Assembly: GCF_037975245.1 (NCBI RefSeq)
Contig: NC_092563.1
Location: 26,912,960 to 26,976,959 of the forward strand
Direction of reading: 5' to 3'
Source: Apostichopus japonicus
Taxonomy: Eukaryota > Echinodermata > Holothuroidea > Aspidochirotida > Stichopodidae
DNA: 64,000 nucleotides
The position numbers and the translations under genes were made by a program. The notes below the pieces were generated by a model that made no database searches, was not told where the DNA came from, and saw only the letters and a list, made by a program, of their open reading frames with translations. Each line of letters opens with the position of its first letter. Position 1 is the first letter of the stretch. Shown one piece after another: positions 11,373 to 24,575 of the stretch.

Positions 11373-11756
11373 GACCTCAGAGAAGTTTTCATCGTTGAGA
11401 CTTGAGAGCGGAGATATTTCACTGCTGCTGTTGTACAAGTTTCTTACCGTATCAATTGAATTCTGTAACTGATTTGAATCTAGGTAAATCATTGACTTGA
11501 TTTTGGATCAGTTGCCATAGGGATTGTTGTTGCTATACTATGCTTTTAATGTTTACTGCATTCACTTAGGGGATCTGGTACATGAGGGTATAGTTATATA
11601 ACATGCCAACAAATAAAGGTAGATCAAATCAAACTTACAGTGTGAGCAAAAAACAGATCATTAATAACCTTAAGCAGCGCATGTGAACATAGATTAACAT
11701 TATGGCAAACTATTGATGAATTTATATGTAGCTCCTGAATTAGTCAAAACTCACAG

Positions 11757-12246
11757 ATAAAGAATAGTAAACCACCACAGGAGATGTAAAAATAGTAAAC
11801 CACCACAGGAGATATAAAATAGTCAACCACCACAGCAGATGTAAAATAGTCAACCACCACAGGAGATGTAAAATAGTCAACCACCACAGGAGATGTAAAA
11901 TAGTCAACCACCACAGGAGATGTAAAATAGTCAACCACCACAGGAGATGTAAAATGGTAAACCACCACAGGAGATGTAAAATAGCCAACCACCACAGGAG
12001 ATGTAAAATAGTCAACCACCACAGGAGATGTAAAATAGTCAACCACCACAGGAGATGTAAAATAGTAAACCACCACAGGAGATGTAAAATAGTCAACCAC
12101 CACAGGAGATGTAAAATAGTCAACCACCACAGGAGATGTAAAATGGTAAACCACCACAGGAGATGTAAAATAGTCAACCACCACAGCAGATGTAAAATAG
12201 TCAACCACCACAGGAGATGTAAAATAGTCAACCACCACAGGAGATG
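11757..12246. repeat. 27-bp minisatellite, about 18 units
   Basis: The unit CAACCACCACAGGAGATG plus TAAAATAGT repeats every 27 bp (for example CAACCAC at 11824 and 11851). Because 27 is a multiple of three, several frames stay open as 9-residue repeats on both strands. There is no evidence of a real protein. Single-base variants (CAGCAGATG, TAGTAAACC, TGGTAAACC) recur and mark subfamilies of units. Confidence 0.93.
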
Positions 12247-12249
12247 TTA

Positions 12250-13140
12250 AATACTCAAAATAATGTATTATGCCCTGATATTGCATTTTATACTGTGTAA
12301 GATACTCAATAATGTCTTATGCCCCTATATTTCATTTTATACTGTCCCCATTTTGTGACCATCCTCACATTCTGTTAATGTCTCCTATCAGATATGCCAC
12401 ACTAAGAAGCATTTGTTTCTTCTTGACATGAACGACTCCATCTTCGATGACTAATTATGCACTTGAACATACATACATACAGAACATGAATTATTGCCAA
12501 AGCTCTGAGTCATGAGAAATTGGTACTCATGAGCCCATGGTAACCCCCGGCAACAGTTGATAGAGAAAATTTTTCCTAGTTTCCTAAAATTATGCTAATT
12601 TTATGAATGTCACCAAGAGAGAAGGACACAATTAAATTCTGTTTTTTTTTCTTCAATAAAGACAAATTATCGAGATTTTCTTCATTCCTATGTTATATAT
12701 CCAACCAAGGACCTTTTCTATACCTTTTCTATACATACTAATAGCCCCCCTACCCCTTCCGTCGCTTCAACTCTCCTCCCAACTAACCAGCCCCCCTTTT
12801 AGCTTACCTTTCTTTCAGAATAAACAAAGTTGAATACAAATGATTACCAATCAAAAACTTTCTAAAAGAGGTTTTTGAACTGGTCTAAGTCATGTTCAAT
12901 TCCTTTCTCGTATCGGTCTTTACCTCAAACCATCTATTAACGTATGTTTTCTGAAAATGAGCAAGAGTTTGTCATAATTTTAGTGAACTATATAATTTTA
13001 TCTTGCAACATCTATCATTACCAGAAATGAGGAAAATAGGAAAGGAAAAGAGAAAAAAATTAAAATGCAGACCAACAAGTATGGAATATAAAAAAAAAAA
13101 CTAACGAATACTGTACATGTGGTGTGACAATTTTCCTTTC
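12250..13140. other. Non-coding, no gene seen
   Basis: Two short near-copies of AGATACTCAATAATGTCTTATG follow the minisatellite at 12250-12350, probably a small local duplication. Otherwise it is AT-rich with A-runs. Confidence 0.45.
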
Positions 13141-13650
13141 AATTTTATCAGCATGAGGTTGTCTCCACGCTCCTTGGAAATGACAATGTTTAAGTAGCCC
13201 TAGCAGATCAGCCTCTTAATCCCCACACACAGCCCTTCTTCTTCTTCTTGTTAAAAAGGCAAAATTGCTCCCGGCCATTTACACGAAATTAGCAAGATAA
13301 GGGAAAAAGATGTGCTTGAAGAGCTCGGGTTGAACCCTTTTTTTTCGAGCAATCACGAGGAAATATTTTACCCTCCGAAAGAGGACAGCACCAGAAGGTA
13401 TTGCCGGCTTTCTGTAGGTGTCATTGACTACCCGTCATTGGGCCCTGCCATGGGGCCCGAGACAGCCGATCAACACTCCCTGTGAAGATGCTCACCAATT
13501 ATTGAACACTTAAGGGTTATGTTTCTCAATAGAAACAAGTTGTCTCGTTTGCATAAACCCTTCAAAGTGAACTAGACAAGCTCTGGGTATTGTCAATGAG
13601 TTCATTACATCATTAGAACCAGTATAAGGACCTCTGTGAAGAGTTCTAAA
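13140..13650. other. Unique, less AT-rich block, possible conserved non-coding element
   Basis: About 500 bp of complex sequence with little repeat character and no long open frame. It includes the palindrome GGGCCCTGCCATGGGGCCC (13440-13458). This texture is what conserved regulatory elements often look like, but nothing in the sequence proves function. Confidence 0.25.
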
Positions 13651-15947
13651 GTGGGAGGCCCAAATACCTCCATAGCCTCACAGGAAATCGGGAAAAATTA
13701 TTCATATTATGCTTTGATTTAAGTGCACTCCATGAATCTCCTTCTTTGCTTCTTGTATAAGAAGTGAAAAATAAGTTTTTTCTGTCCAGTCCTGCTTTCG
13801 TGTTCTCCATCTTGGGGTACGCCAGTGCACCGGGTACGAACATACAGTAATATATTTTGATATATATATATATATATATATTGGAGTGTGTATTTTTCTG
13901 CCTTCTGCCCAAATGAGAGTCTGTACATTGCAGCTCTGCACAGTGCAGTTGCCTCCAGAGAAACAAGATACCAATATTGACAGACTTGCAGGGAAGAGGA
14001 ACAATTTGTAGGCTTTTTGTCATTCTGTAGTTGACAATTTGGTGTACAAGGCCTCTGGGGGAGGGGTGGGGGGGGGAGTCAGTTAAGAGGCTCCCAAGCT
14101 TGATATGTTGCAAACGAATGTGTTTCAATTGAATGTGTTGTAAAATTTGTCAAACTCAATTTCTGACTTCACAAACTTTTTAATTTTCAATGTGGTAATT
14201 TCAGAAAATTCTATGTTCTGAATGTTCAACCATACCTTTGCTATAACACTCTTAAGAGGTGGTTGTATCTTTCCCTGGATGCATAAAAGGTCTTTCCGTG
14301 GTTACATTTTACACGCTTGATCTGCATTAACGCAGTTTTACGGTCGTAATGAAACTGATAAATTGTATATCTTCAAACTGTTGGTATAATCCTAGTCCAA
14401 AAATATGTTTCAAGGGTATTTGATCAGGTTTTCTGTTTTGAAATACTGGTCACTTAAATACTGAGTGTAGATAATGCATTACCCTTTTAAGCAGATTTAC
14501 TAACCTCTAGCAAAACTAGACTAACACAGAGTCATTGCCTAAATTGCCTTATACAACTGATGGAATCGGTTAGCCATGGATTTCAAGAATGCTATTTTTT
14601 TAATTTCAGCGACCATAGAATTAAACTACCTGTTACAGGTTGACATGATGTGTATCTACTGATTTTTTTCTCCTAAGTACTATTTCTGAATTAATAAGTT
14701 ATGAATGATAACTGATGAAAACGGCTTGAATTCTGAACTAAAGTCATCCTCATTTACATATTTTGGACGATATTGGTGACGCATAAAGGAAAAGAGGAAT
14801 GTTTAATATCATTTATCAATTATTCTTTTAAATAATGAAATTATGAATTTTCTGTAAATTAGAAAAGATAAAATTGGCATTGAAAGTGATCATTAAATTT
14901 GGTAAATATGGCAAAGAGAGTATAAATGGAAGAATTGTGCGAGGTAAAGATCAGAAATCATTTCCATTGATTGCTTACTCTTTGCTTGAATATGGGTCAT
15001 TAAAGGAAGGGGGTCAAGATAAATATTGTTGTAGATTTCTGATAAAAATGAACTTGTGGTCAGGACGATATTTAAGATAGATGATGGTCAGAGGTGGAAG
15101 AGATTTACTCAAGATTAAAAATTACGGTTTGGTTCACACTAACAGTAAAGGATGGATTAATTAGGCTTAAAAGACTTTTACAGGACTTACTAAAAAGTTG
15201 TTATGAATTAGAACCAATTTTTCCTCCATTTAGATAATTGCCACCATTTTAAATCCATTTTAAATCTCCCTGTGGGGTTCTTTCAAAGTTTTTTAAGCAC
15301 AATCTTGAAGATGACTTTTAGAATGAAAATTGATATTTTAATGTATATCTGACATCAAAGATACAGACTAAACTTTAAAAAGAAGCCAAAGAGTGAAGAA
15401 AAACCAAGAAAACAGAGAGAAGTAAAAACAAAGTCAGAAAACCCTGTCGGCTAAATTAACCACTCAAATCAAGCACTTCTCGGAAAGGAAATTGTTTTAA
15501 AGCCTTCAATTGCTTTTAAAACATTTTAGCGTTTGAACTTCAGAGAGGCCATGATGAACTAGTTCAAATCGGAGTAAAACACAGATTATGCAGATAACTT
15601 AAGAAAACAGATATCAAGTAGTGAAAGTAATGGAAAGTGAATCAATTGAAATTGTGTAATATTGCAGTACTTACACACATATAGTATACTTAGTATGAGA
15701 GTCACATGTAAGCTGCTTCATAAGTTTGTGTGCCTCCCTTTAATACCTGTTGCGATTGTGTATAAATGTTCGCATGACAGTGTCAACATCCATTCTTTTC
15801 AAGCCATATGTGACTTAATGTTCTTCATATCCTAGTGTTTCGTATTGTATTGTGTTGTGTGTTCTTGTAAAATGTATCATGTTGTATTGTATCATATCAT
15901 ATGCTGTATTGCATCTGTATCATATCGTATCATTTTCTATACCTCTC
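13650..15947. other. Non-coding, (TA)n microsatellite at 13859-13881
   Basis: A short (TA)n run lies at 13859-13881 and a G-rich patch at 14056-14080. No exon is supported. The 160-codon minus-strand frame that covers the (TA)n run has no recognisable domain. Confidence 0.5.
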
Positions 15948-16240
15948 AATCTACCATTAAGACCTATGACATTACAACCATTGGCTGGTAAGTCGCCAGA
16001 ACTAGTTACAACATCATGTACTTTATGAACAATTCTCTTCCCAACCTCCCTTCCTTTCCCCTCCCCCTCCCCTCCCCCTCCCCATCCCCATCCCTACAAC
16101 TCTGAATCTACTATTAAGACGATCTATGACATAATTATTGGCTGGTAAGTCGCCAGAACTGATTACAGCACGTAATTTATGAACAATTTTCTTCCCACCC
16201 TCCCTTCCTTTTCCCTCCCCCTTCCCCTCCCCTATCCCCT
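15948..16240. repeat. Tandem duplication, two units of about 160 bp
   Basis: Both units carry CTACTATTAAGAC-type sequence, then TTGGCTGGTAAGTCGCCAGAACT (at about 15980 and 16139), TTTATGAACAATT, CTTCCTTTCCCTCCCC and a CT-rich tail. The copies differ by small changes and by expansion of the CCCCTCCCC tract. Confidence 0.8.
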
Positions 16241-17050
16241 ATGCATAATGAGTCTCCTATTTCTATGGACCAAGGTGTTACTATAGATTGGAGCAAGATT
16301 TTGTTGGTTGAATGTACAGGTAGTACTGTAATGTCCAGGGATAGAAAGCATTTCAAAAATGTTAATAAGAGAATAGCAAGAGAAGACATACATGTAGCAA
16401 TGTTCGGTAAATTTCATATTTCTGATAAAATCACATCTCGTTGCAAAATATTAATAAAGCAAATCCTCCCTCCGTCATTTAAGGCAGTCTTTGTAGTATA
16501 ATTACCTTGTTGTGAAGTCGTTACCACGACAGCAAAATGTGAGACATTACATAAGACTGGTCTTAATTATTAGAAAAGCCAATTCTTATATTTCATGTCC
16601 CCTTTATGAAAGTGTTATATAAATTAAAAATATGCATCAATTTTGTTATATTCAATGCCTACATCCTGACAGGTAAAACCTCATTTCAACTTAGTATTTT
16701 TTTTCATTTATTTTTTATTCATCTAATTTGTTGCCGATTGGATGAGATTCTATCAGATACTTGGATATGAAGGCTTGAAAATAGCAATTATGCTCACTAA
16801 TGAGTGAAAAACTTGTCAAAGCTTGTCACATTATCTATTCCGGAACAACTTAGCAGGGATAATATTTCTGAATTTGTTATTTCAAAGTATTGTGTATGGG
16901 TTTTTTTTTTCCTCTTTTGGGATGGTTTTTTTTTTTTTGGTTTTGAATAATAATACTTGTTAATGCATATTAGGACATTTCATAAAACAAATATTCAAGA
17001 AATCAACAAGCCCTGAATCAGGGAAGTAAAAGTTCCACAGGCTTGTCAAC
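16241..17050. other. Non-coding, no gene seen
   Basis: AT-rich with T-runs near 16900 and 16930. No exon or mobile element is recognised. Confidence 0.45.
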
Positions 17051-17055
17051 CTCAA

Positions 17056-17472
17056 TTTGTGGATGCATTTTAGTGAGACAAAACTTAGTTTTGGACATGA
17101 ACACAGATATAACTGCGTAACTCTTATATTTTATTCATGTTGGTTAACCTAGCACACTTTGTGGATGCATTTTAGTGAGACCAAACTTAGTTTTGGACAT
17201 GAACACAGATATAACTGCGTAACTCTTATATTTTATTCATGTTGGTTAACCTAGCACACTTTGTGGATGCATTTTAGTGAGACAAAACTTAGTTTTGGAC
17301 ATGAACACAGATATTACTGCGTAACTCTTATATTTTATTCATGTTGGTTAACCTAGCACACTTTGTGGATGCATTTTAGTGAGACAAAACTTAGTTTTGG
17401 ACATGAACACAGATATTACTGCGTAACTCTTATATTTTATTCATGTTGGTTAACCTACTGTAGCACACTTTG
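17056..17472. repeat. 102-bp tandem repeat, 4 units
   Basis: TTTGTGGATGCATTTTAGTG recurs at 17056, 17158, 17260 and 17362 with near-identical units, so the array is young. The last junction reads AACCTACTGTAGCACAC where the earlier ones read AACCTAGCACAC. That is a single 5-bp insertion that creates TACTGTA. Confidence 0.92.
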
Positions 17473-17475
17473 TGA

Positions 17476-18558
17476 CATAGGTATAAACCCTAGCCTACTT
17501 TTTATGTACAGTAGTTATCAGGGCTGAACTACTATGAATAGCCATTAACTTTGGGGGATATTTCTTGGTAATTTGACCATTTGGGATTTGAGATAAAATA
17601 GTTTTTCATATCTCATGGACAGTTACACTTGTCATTTAAGTGAATCGTGTATATATATTGATGTGTAATGCAAGTACAGCGACATTGCATTACATTGATA
17701 AACAAAGCCTATAGTGGTTTGGGTCAAAACATTACCAATCAACAACCATGATATTCCACAGGCTGCATCAATAGCAATATTCTGTTTCTCTATTAAAGGT
17801 GTTTTAATACTATTTGATTTTACATTTACTTTACCATTTTGGAGGTTGTTATTGAATTTCTTATCCTAATAGGTCAACAGACATGGCCAAGTTCGATCTG
17901 TAGGTCCTTTCCCAATTGTGTCTGGTGCACCAATGATACTTATAAAATCATGGCATGCAGCGATTATTCAGTTGTGGCCACTTTTAAGTGAATTCTAAAA
18001 GGCTCTGTAAAGAAGCTCTCGAAGCTCACTGACAAAACAGGACCACTTCTTATGAAAGAAATCCTTCGGTCTCACTCAAAATCTGTCGGTCGGTTTCAGT
18101 GCTCTTAGTTGCAACGTGACAATCATGATTGTATGGATCTGTATGTGGTTTTTGCCTTGCTTTTAAATTGATATCTCAAGAAGGGAAGCTTGGAGTGATC
18201 TTGGAAAGTTTACACGGTCATATTGTGTTGGGTAGGTTTTAGAGATAGTCAGCATTGATGTTAAGCGTTAGACGTCATCTATGTACAAGTACATTATTAT
18301 GGTTCGGTTTAATACTGTATTTCGTTAAAACTTGTAAGCTGATTATATTTATCTCAAGTGTCACCATTGTATGTTGTGACATTTACAAATTATACTCAGT
18401 TTATAATGCCGTTGAGTTTAGCACCATTAGTGCTCTAGTTTTTATTTCTAATATACAAAGCCCTTTATAGACTTCTGCAATAGCTAGCATTGTCTAGAAT
18501 CTGTGATGTCAATCGTCAAATATTCAAAAAATGTTATTGGCCTGTTTTATCAGCTGAT
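17476..18558. other. Non-coding, no gene seen
   Basis: AT-rich. A short piece near 18165-18210 (GATATCTCAAGAAGGGAAGC) belongs to the diverged repeat family of 2490-3075. Confidence 0.45.
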
Positions 18559-18559
18559 T

Positions 18560-18935
18560 TTCTTTGTTCCTCGCTTACCTGTCTTCCCACAACCTTAGCA
18601 CCCTTGTTCTACCATGCTTAGCATGAACTGGTAACCTTTTAACACTGTGCGCCCTCTATGACCGGCTCCTCCGGTCAATGCCCTCCTCATTCTACCACCC
18701 AAAGTGCCTACATAGTTCGTTTCTTGTGTGGATTATATTTTGACTTAATTTGATCGGAAAGGTTCCTTAAGATCTTTGTTTGTCTTTATGAGAAACAGGA
18801 GTACTTTGACTATTCGTGTGCAGCTCGATAAATACCCTTTTGTGTCTAGGTGAGGGTTTTTGAGACTGTTTAGGGAGCGGTTTCCGCCCTGTTCAAATTC
18901 ATAGAGCTCTCAGTATGGGTAGCAGTTCTCGCATC
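18560..18935 (+). mobile_element. DIRS retrotransposon left-end fragment
   Basis: This is collinear with 26100-26465, the left terminal repeat and 5' leader of the large DIRS element. Shared landmarks in order are CCTCGCTTACCTGTC, CACAACCTTAGCACC, AACACTGTGCGCCCTCTATG, CTCATTCTACCA, the word pair GATAA then CCTTTT, GGTTTCCGCCC and GGGTAGCAGTTC. It is an older, diverged copy with no coding part. Confidence 0.8.
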
Positions 18936-21090
18936 TCATTGAATGTATATTTTGAAAAGAAATTTTCATTTAAAATATTTGCTGAGCATTTAAAGTAATA
19001 AACCTTAGTCAAGCTTCATTCAAATGTTACCTTATTTACAAATTTGTATTTAGCTACAATAGGCAAACAAATAGAAAAATAGTGACTTTCAAACAAGATC
19101 TTATTTTCTGCTATTGATGATGTCAGCCACACATTTGTTGACAAACGATAAATTCAGGCCAGACGTTGACTCTTACTGCCTGTATAAAATACTCTTGAAT
19201 CACAGATGTAATCATATATGTGCATACTGCCCTCTATAGTGAAATTTGATGCCTTTAAGTAGCTATTTATTTCCTTTCCATATTCTGTAGCAAATGGGAT
19301 GAAGAAATGTCTCTGTATCCGTTAAGTAAAACTGTCGTCACAGCTGGGTTATCGGGAGATTCATACAGTTTGCCACATAATGGCTAGAATTAGCTACTTC
19401 TCCATTGTTGGATATTTCATTAGCTCAACTTCCAATTTCAAACAGTTTTTGAGTTTCTTTATTTGGCTTCATTAAATCGAGCTTGAACTTGGCCTTGTTT
19501 GCGCTTGGAAATTATTGATGACAAATTTGGTGCATTGAGTCATTAAATTTTGACTAATTAAACTTGGCTGGCTAAAAGATAAAAAAAATCCTGAAGGTTG
19601 TATGTCTTCCATGATTGGCAATTATTTGTTTGGGGAAATATCGTTTGTAAAGAGTATGGATCACAGAATCAGTTGCTTTGTGTATTTATAATAATATAGA
19701 TTTATTTTGAGATTATCAAATTCTGCTTGTGCATGGATCAGCAGTGCATTATAACACCAAGAGTTGGTAATACTTCTACTAACATACCTTGGCATAGATT
19801 GATTGGTTTAGTCAGTTACCAGCCAAGGCATTCTCCGGGGGGGGGCTGCATCTATTTGTTTGGACGGAGGGAGCAAAATATATAACACTGGTATGGGGAG
19901 GGTTCTAAGGAGAGGGTTTCCTCTCTCCTTTGGGAATTTTTATAAAGTAAAGTGACTTAGACACAAAATTATGCTATAATTTGACAATTTTTCACATTAA
20001 TGTGTTGCCATGGAAGCTGTTTCTAATAAAAATTTAAAAACGATCAAGTAGCCCTAGTTCTATATATTTTGGATAAGTAGCAGATCTGATTGAGGGTGGG
20101 GGAACTGGGAGGTGGGGGCAAGAGGAACATCTGGGTGGCAATTTTCCCCTCAGCTGTTGAAGTACACTATGGTGGAGAGCTGCAAAAAATTATGTGAAAG
20201 GGCTAGTTCAAGGATAAATCAACAATGAAGATTATAATGGGAAACTAAAGCCTTTGCAGAACATGTGCCAGAATGACATTACAGACCACCCACTGTGGTC
20301 CACTTGGGGCGGGGGCAGGGGAAGGGGGATGATCCAGGCATCCACCAGCCAAATAGATTCTATTCAATCAACCGTAACTTCAGTCATGGACAAGACATTG
20401 ATATTCGACTTACAGTGTTGAACGTTTTTCTTTTGGACATAATCGTCACACGCGGGAATATCGCCTTTATTATAAATGATCCGTAAGTCAGGGCTTGTAT
20501 GCTGCCCTCTGCCGTTTGCAACCAATCGCAGTTTTGGAAATTGCAAGATCGACTGCTTTTGGTAGGGGTTTAATTTCAAAACCGACTCAGAGGTTTAATC
20601 TGCATTCCAAGGTTAAACATGCCATTTTGTCTTTGTTGCCAGGTAACAATATTTTTCCTTTAAAACTGCCAAAAAATCAGGACATTTTTTTCTTCAAAGT
20701 CTACTTAAAATATATGTCAAGGGAGTCATGGACATTTGGTAACCTAGCTAGAAATTCCTGTTAGTATTAACGACATACAAAAAGCAAATTGCTAATTTTG
20801 AAATAGGATTGAAAATAACCAAAATCAACTCTGAAGGTTCCTATAATGTTATGTATATACATCTGTTTGTTTACTTTTTACATTGCATTTCTCTTCATGG
20901 GTGTGTGCACTTTCTGATCATAGATATTGCCACCCCTCTCCGCCCCCTCCAAAGGCATACAACTATACTTGTTAATAGGAGCAATCATGCATTTTCAAGT
21001 TGATTGCTACCTTTATCTCATTTGCAAAAGGATTTCTTTATTAGACATAAATTATGCGTGTATTTGTCCCTTCTGTTTACTTGTCATTCA
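18936..21090. other. Non-coding, no gene seen
   Basis: G-rich patches at 19840-19850, 20090-20125 and 20305-20330 lie in otherwise AT-rich sequence. No supported exon on either strand. Confidence 0.45.
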
Positions 21091-21134
21091 GCCTCCAAAG
21101 TACAGTAGATCCTGCTAGGATCAAAACGTCAGGC
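21091..21134 (+). ncRNA. Degenerate hammerhead-ribozyme-like motif, copy 2 (5-nt insertion)
   Basis: Same order as the copy at 2101, with stem I strands GCCT and AGGC intact and a perfect stem II hairpin GATCCT-GCT-AGGATC. It is 44 nt long instead of 39. The extra 5 nt sit in the CUGANGA side, where the expected AAGAAGATCC is replaced by AAGTACAGTAGATCC, that is, a TACAGTA heptamer. The GAAA box reads AAAA. It should be inactive. The flanking TTACTTGTCATTCA is shared with copy 1. Confidence 0.5.
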
Positions 21135-23060
21135 CCACTTTACTTCTACACGTAAATAATACACCTTTTGATAAGTTTACTGATCTTTAACAGGGTAGCA
21201 AGTGATTTTGTTTCTAGAAAAATATTCCAAAAAATACAGTATAGTATACACTTTGAAATCAGAATTGGCAATATTATGTGCAAATCTTTTAAAACTTGGT
21301 GGCCTTGGGTTTTTTTCTTTTTTTTTCTTTTGTGTGTGTGGTTAATTTCTTCATGGGATGACATTGCTGACATTGAACAGAACTTACCTGTAACAATGCT
21401 ATTTTCATTCTTTATTATAATATATATTTTAATATTTTCATGCACTAGACAAAAATAACTATTTGTCCTTGATACTATACAGTGACATATTTAAACAAAA
21501 TGAGTTTCCAGACACAGAGTGGATTAAACTCAGTTTGGTGGAAATTCGATTTACATGTGAGGATTAAAAGATCTATATGAAGTTTGTAGGAGGATGTCTA
21601 CATGGAAATGTAAAATTTAATAATCAAATGTATCATATAGAGCTGTGTAAGTAGCATATATGCAGTGGATAGATGGTTTGGGGGAGGGGGGGGGGGGTTA
21701 TGTAGACTTAATGACATGTACTTTGTTCAGCTCACCTACATGTCTACACGCAACTGTTTCTGCTGTCACTACTGTTTCTGCATGCAGATCTATGGATTTG
21801 GGGTTGGATGTTATATAGGGGCATTAGAAGGTAGTTTTGAAGGGCAGTTTGGCCTAAGACCCAGGAGTTTCCATGAGAGCAGCCGCATGAACGACCAGAC
21901 CCTAACTGTGAGAATCAATCTCAGAATGCATGAAAGAACTGTACATAAATTTCCGATGTCTAAAAAAACTCCCCCAATCCACATTTGGCCCCCCTCCCCC
22001 TGAATAGTTTGGAGACTGTGGAATTACACCTAACCCTCTGCAGTGCCAACTCATAAACCATAGTTCTTCATACTCATCTTTGAAATAAATGTATGCCTTT
22101 CTATGTTCCGTTGAAATTGTACTTGAGACATATTGCACTCACGGGAAATCTAAACAGTTTGGCAGATTTAAACTCTAGCAGGCAGGGAATTTGAATTCTG
22201 GCAACCAAACCAGTGGTGATCTTGAGACCAGTTGATGAATTATCTTGTTCATCATGATGCAAAGCTTGTTTTGTTGGGGATTAATTAATTACTTAATTAA
22301 AACATCACTATTAAAGAACGTGTTTCCTGGGAAGATTACCCTATCTTTCAATGACTGCACAGCCAACTGTAAATGTTTATAGACACAATCACTTTCATAC
22401 TCTTGCTTTGCCATTTTCAAAGTTTGATTAATCGTAGAACTATAAAGGGAGGAATCTGTTGTAACATTGCAATGGTAAGTTATACATCAATCATAGAGGG
22501 CATTAATTGCTTAAATGTTAGGGGGGGGGGGGGGAAGCACATGTGCTTAACTAAGTTCAATTCAACTGATCAGTGTTATCAACTTCATGTAAGGGTTGGG
22601 GTTGTTTTATCTGAGCTATATATCTTGATATTGTGTTTTTGACTGTTTTCCTTATGAATTATCATGCACATTCTAACTGCTGAATCTCTGTAGCTTACTG
22701 TAGCAAATCAAGTAGACCCAGAAAGGAAAAGGAATTTGTGAGTGACCCGGGAAGGGGTGGGTACTACAGTAGGGAGCAAGAAATTTGGTTCAGTGGTGGG
22801 TACAGTGATGAATAGTACCAAGTGATGCAGGTTTTGAAGATGGGAAAAGTCTATTTTGAGTGAAAATTGGTAACTCAGTGCTGTTGTTTCAACTTGTTTG
22901 TTAATGTTAAAGGCAACGCTTTGTGTTCTACCATGGTACTCTACCTGACAAGTAAGCCACGAACAAAGGGTATTGTTTCGCATTCAACCCACTAAAATTA
23001 CATCGGAACATTGACACACTTACAAGCCATCAACGTATATGATAGATGACAGCTATGTAG
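21135..23060. other. Non-coding, poly-G tracts
   Basis: Homopolymer G runs lie at about 21679-21697 and 22521-22534. The palindromic ATTAATTAATTACTTAATTAA lies near 22280. No supported gene. The sequence near 21090 is shared with the hammerhead family only. Confidence 0.45.
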
Positions 23061-23062
23061 AA

Positions 23063-23640
23063 CGACTACAACAGAATCAGTACGAGTACAACAGGGTGAG
23101 TACGAGTACAACAGCATCAGTACTGTATGGCTACTACAGCATGTGTACAAGCACAACATCATGAGTACGAGCACACATCATGAGTACAAGTACAACAGGG
23201 TGAGTACAAGTACAACAGGATGAGTACGACTACTATAAGATGAGTACAAGTACAACAGCATGTGTATGAGCACACATCATGAGTACAAGTACAACATGAT
23301 GAGTACAAGTACAACATGATGAGTACGAGTACAACAGGATGAGTACGACTACTACAGGATGAGTACAAGTACAACAGCATGTGTATGAGCACAACATCAT
23401 GAGTACAATTGCAACATCATGAGTACAAGTACAACATCATGAGTACAAGTACAACATCATGAGTACGAGCACAACATCATGAATACAAGTACAACAGTAT
23501 GTGTACGAGCACAACATCATGAGTACCAGTACAACATCATGTGTACGAACACAACATCATGAGTATGAGTACAACATCATGAGTACAAGTACAACAGCAT
23601 GAGTATTGACTACTACAGGATGAGTACGAGTACAATATCA
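23063..23640. repeat. 20-bp minisatellite built on GAGTACAAGTACAACATCAT
   Basis: About 29 variable units of roughly 20 bp, with alternating CATCAT, CAGGAT and CAGCAT endings and TACGAG/TACAAG variants. The GAGTAC core is shared with the arrays at 41.7-43.7 kb. Confidence 0.9.
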
Positions 23641-23649
23641 TTAGTACCA

Positions 23650-24570
23650 TTTAACTTAGCTGCTGCTGCTGTTGTATCTGATTCACTGTGTTAGTGTTAT
23701 TATTGCCATCCTCTAATAGTCTATTGCTGATCGAAGCAAACATTGTAGAATGTTCAGGCTTTTTTTAATTATTGTGTGAAATGGAAACTTTATCAGCAAT
23801 CAAGTGCTTTTGCATTGTATATCAGGAGTGAAAATAAACAGTTGAGAACCTTCTGCTCAATTTCCTGCTTTCAAATGACTACTCTAACAATACCATGACT
23901 AAATTCAAAACACTAAGCTTTCCAAAAATATATCAATACATGCTTCTTAATGAGAAGGAAAAGGCAAAGAAAACGGCAGATGCAAGGAGCCAATATAATT
24001 ATGATTATGGATTTCAGTTACAATAAAAGTAGGTTGAGTTCAGGAATAGACGATGCCGAGATTCATACTAGAATGTTTCAAAAGATTGGAACTTGTAGTT
24101 CCAGGCCAGGATGGAATGACAGGCATCACTGGGGAAAGGGGGGGGGGAGGAGAGAATGACTGGAGGCCCTCTGTCGGTCTCTATACCCACCATAAAGTCA
24201 AGAATATTGACAATTATTACCATGATACTGTCAGGGTTATTTGACTTTCCTTGAAAAGGTCGTGTAGTATTATGGTTGAAACGTGTGGAAAATAAAACCT
24301 ATGTACTGTACAGTGCTAATATTTAACAAAGCTTCAACGATTGCAAAATATAGTCCAGGATACTTAGTCTGAGTTCTACAAAAACAGACTTTCTTGTCCA
24401 AGTCTAAAGTTTCTCCAGTTTTTTTCTCTATGCTCAAGTCATGCTCTGCCTGCTTATCATACTGTAGATGAGGAACCACCCTTCTAATATGTAGGTAGAT
24501 GCATTAAATTGTTACATTTCACCCGATTCTCGTTGTGGTCATGATAACTACATGGTGGATATTGGTATCG
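23650..24570. other. Non-coding, no gene seen
   Basis: AT-rich sequence with a short G-run at 24137-24150. No exon supported. Confidence 0.45.
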
Positions 24571-24575
24571 TTGAT

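Noticed and set aside
10644-11405. 253-codon open frame
   Set aside because: It lies wholly in the 44-bp minisatellite and cycles through its three frames, with no domain and no start context.
11740-12286. Long open frames on the minus strand with 9-residue repeats
   Set aside because: Direct consequence of the 27-bp minisatellite; several frames and both strands are open at once.
13646-14128. 160-codon minus-strand frame
   Set aside because: It crosses a (TA)n run and has no recognisable domain or splice context.
23063-23640. CRISPR-like array
   Set aside because: Units are contiguous 20-bp repeats with no unique spacers; eukaryotic minisatellite.
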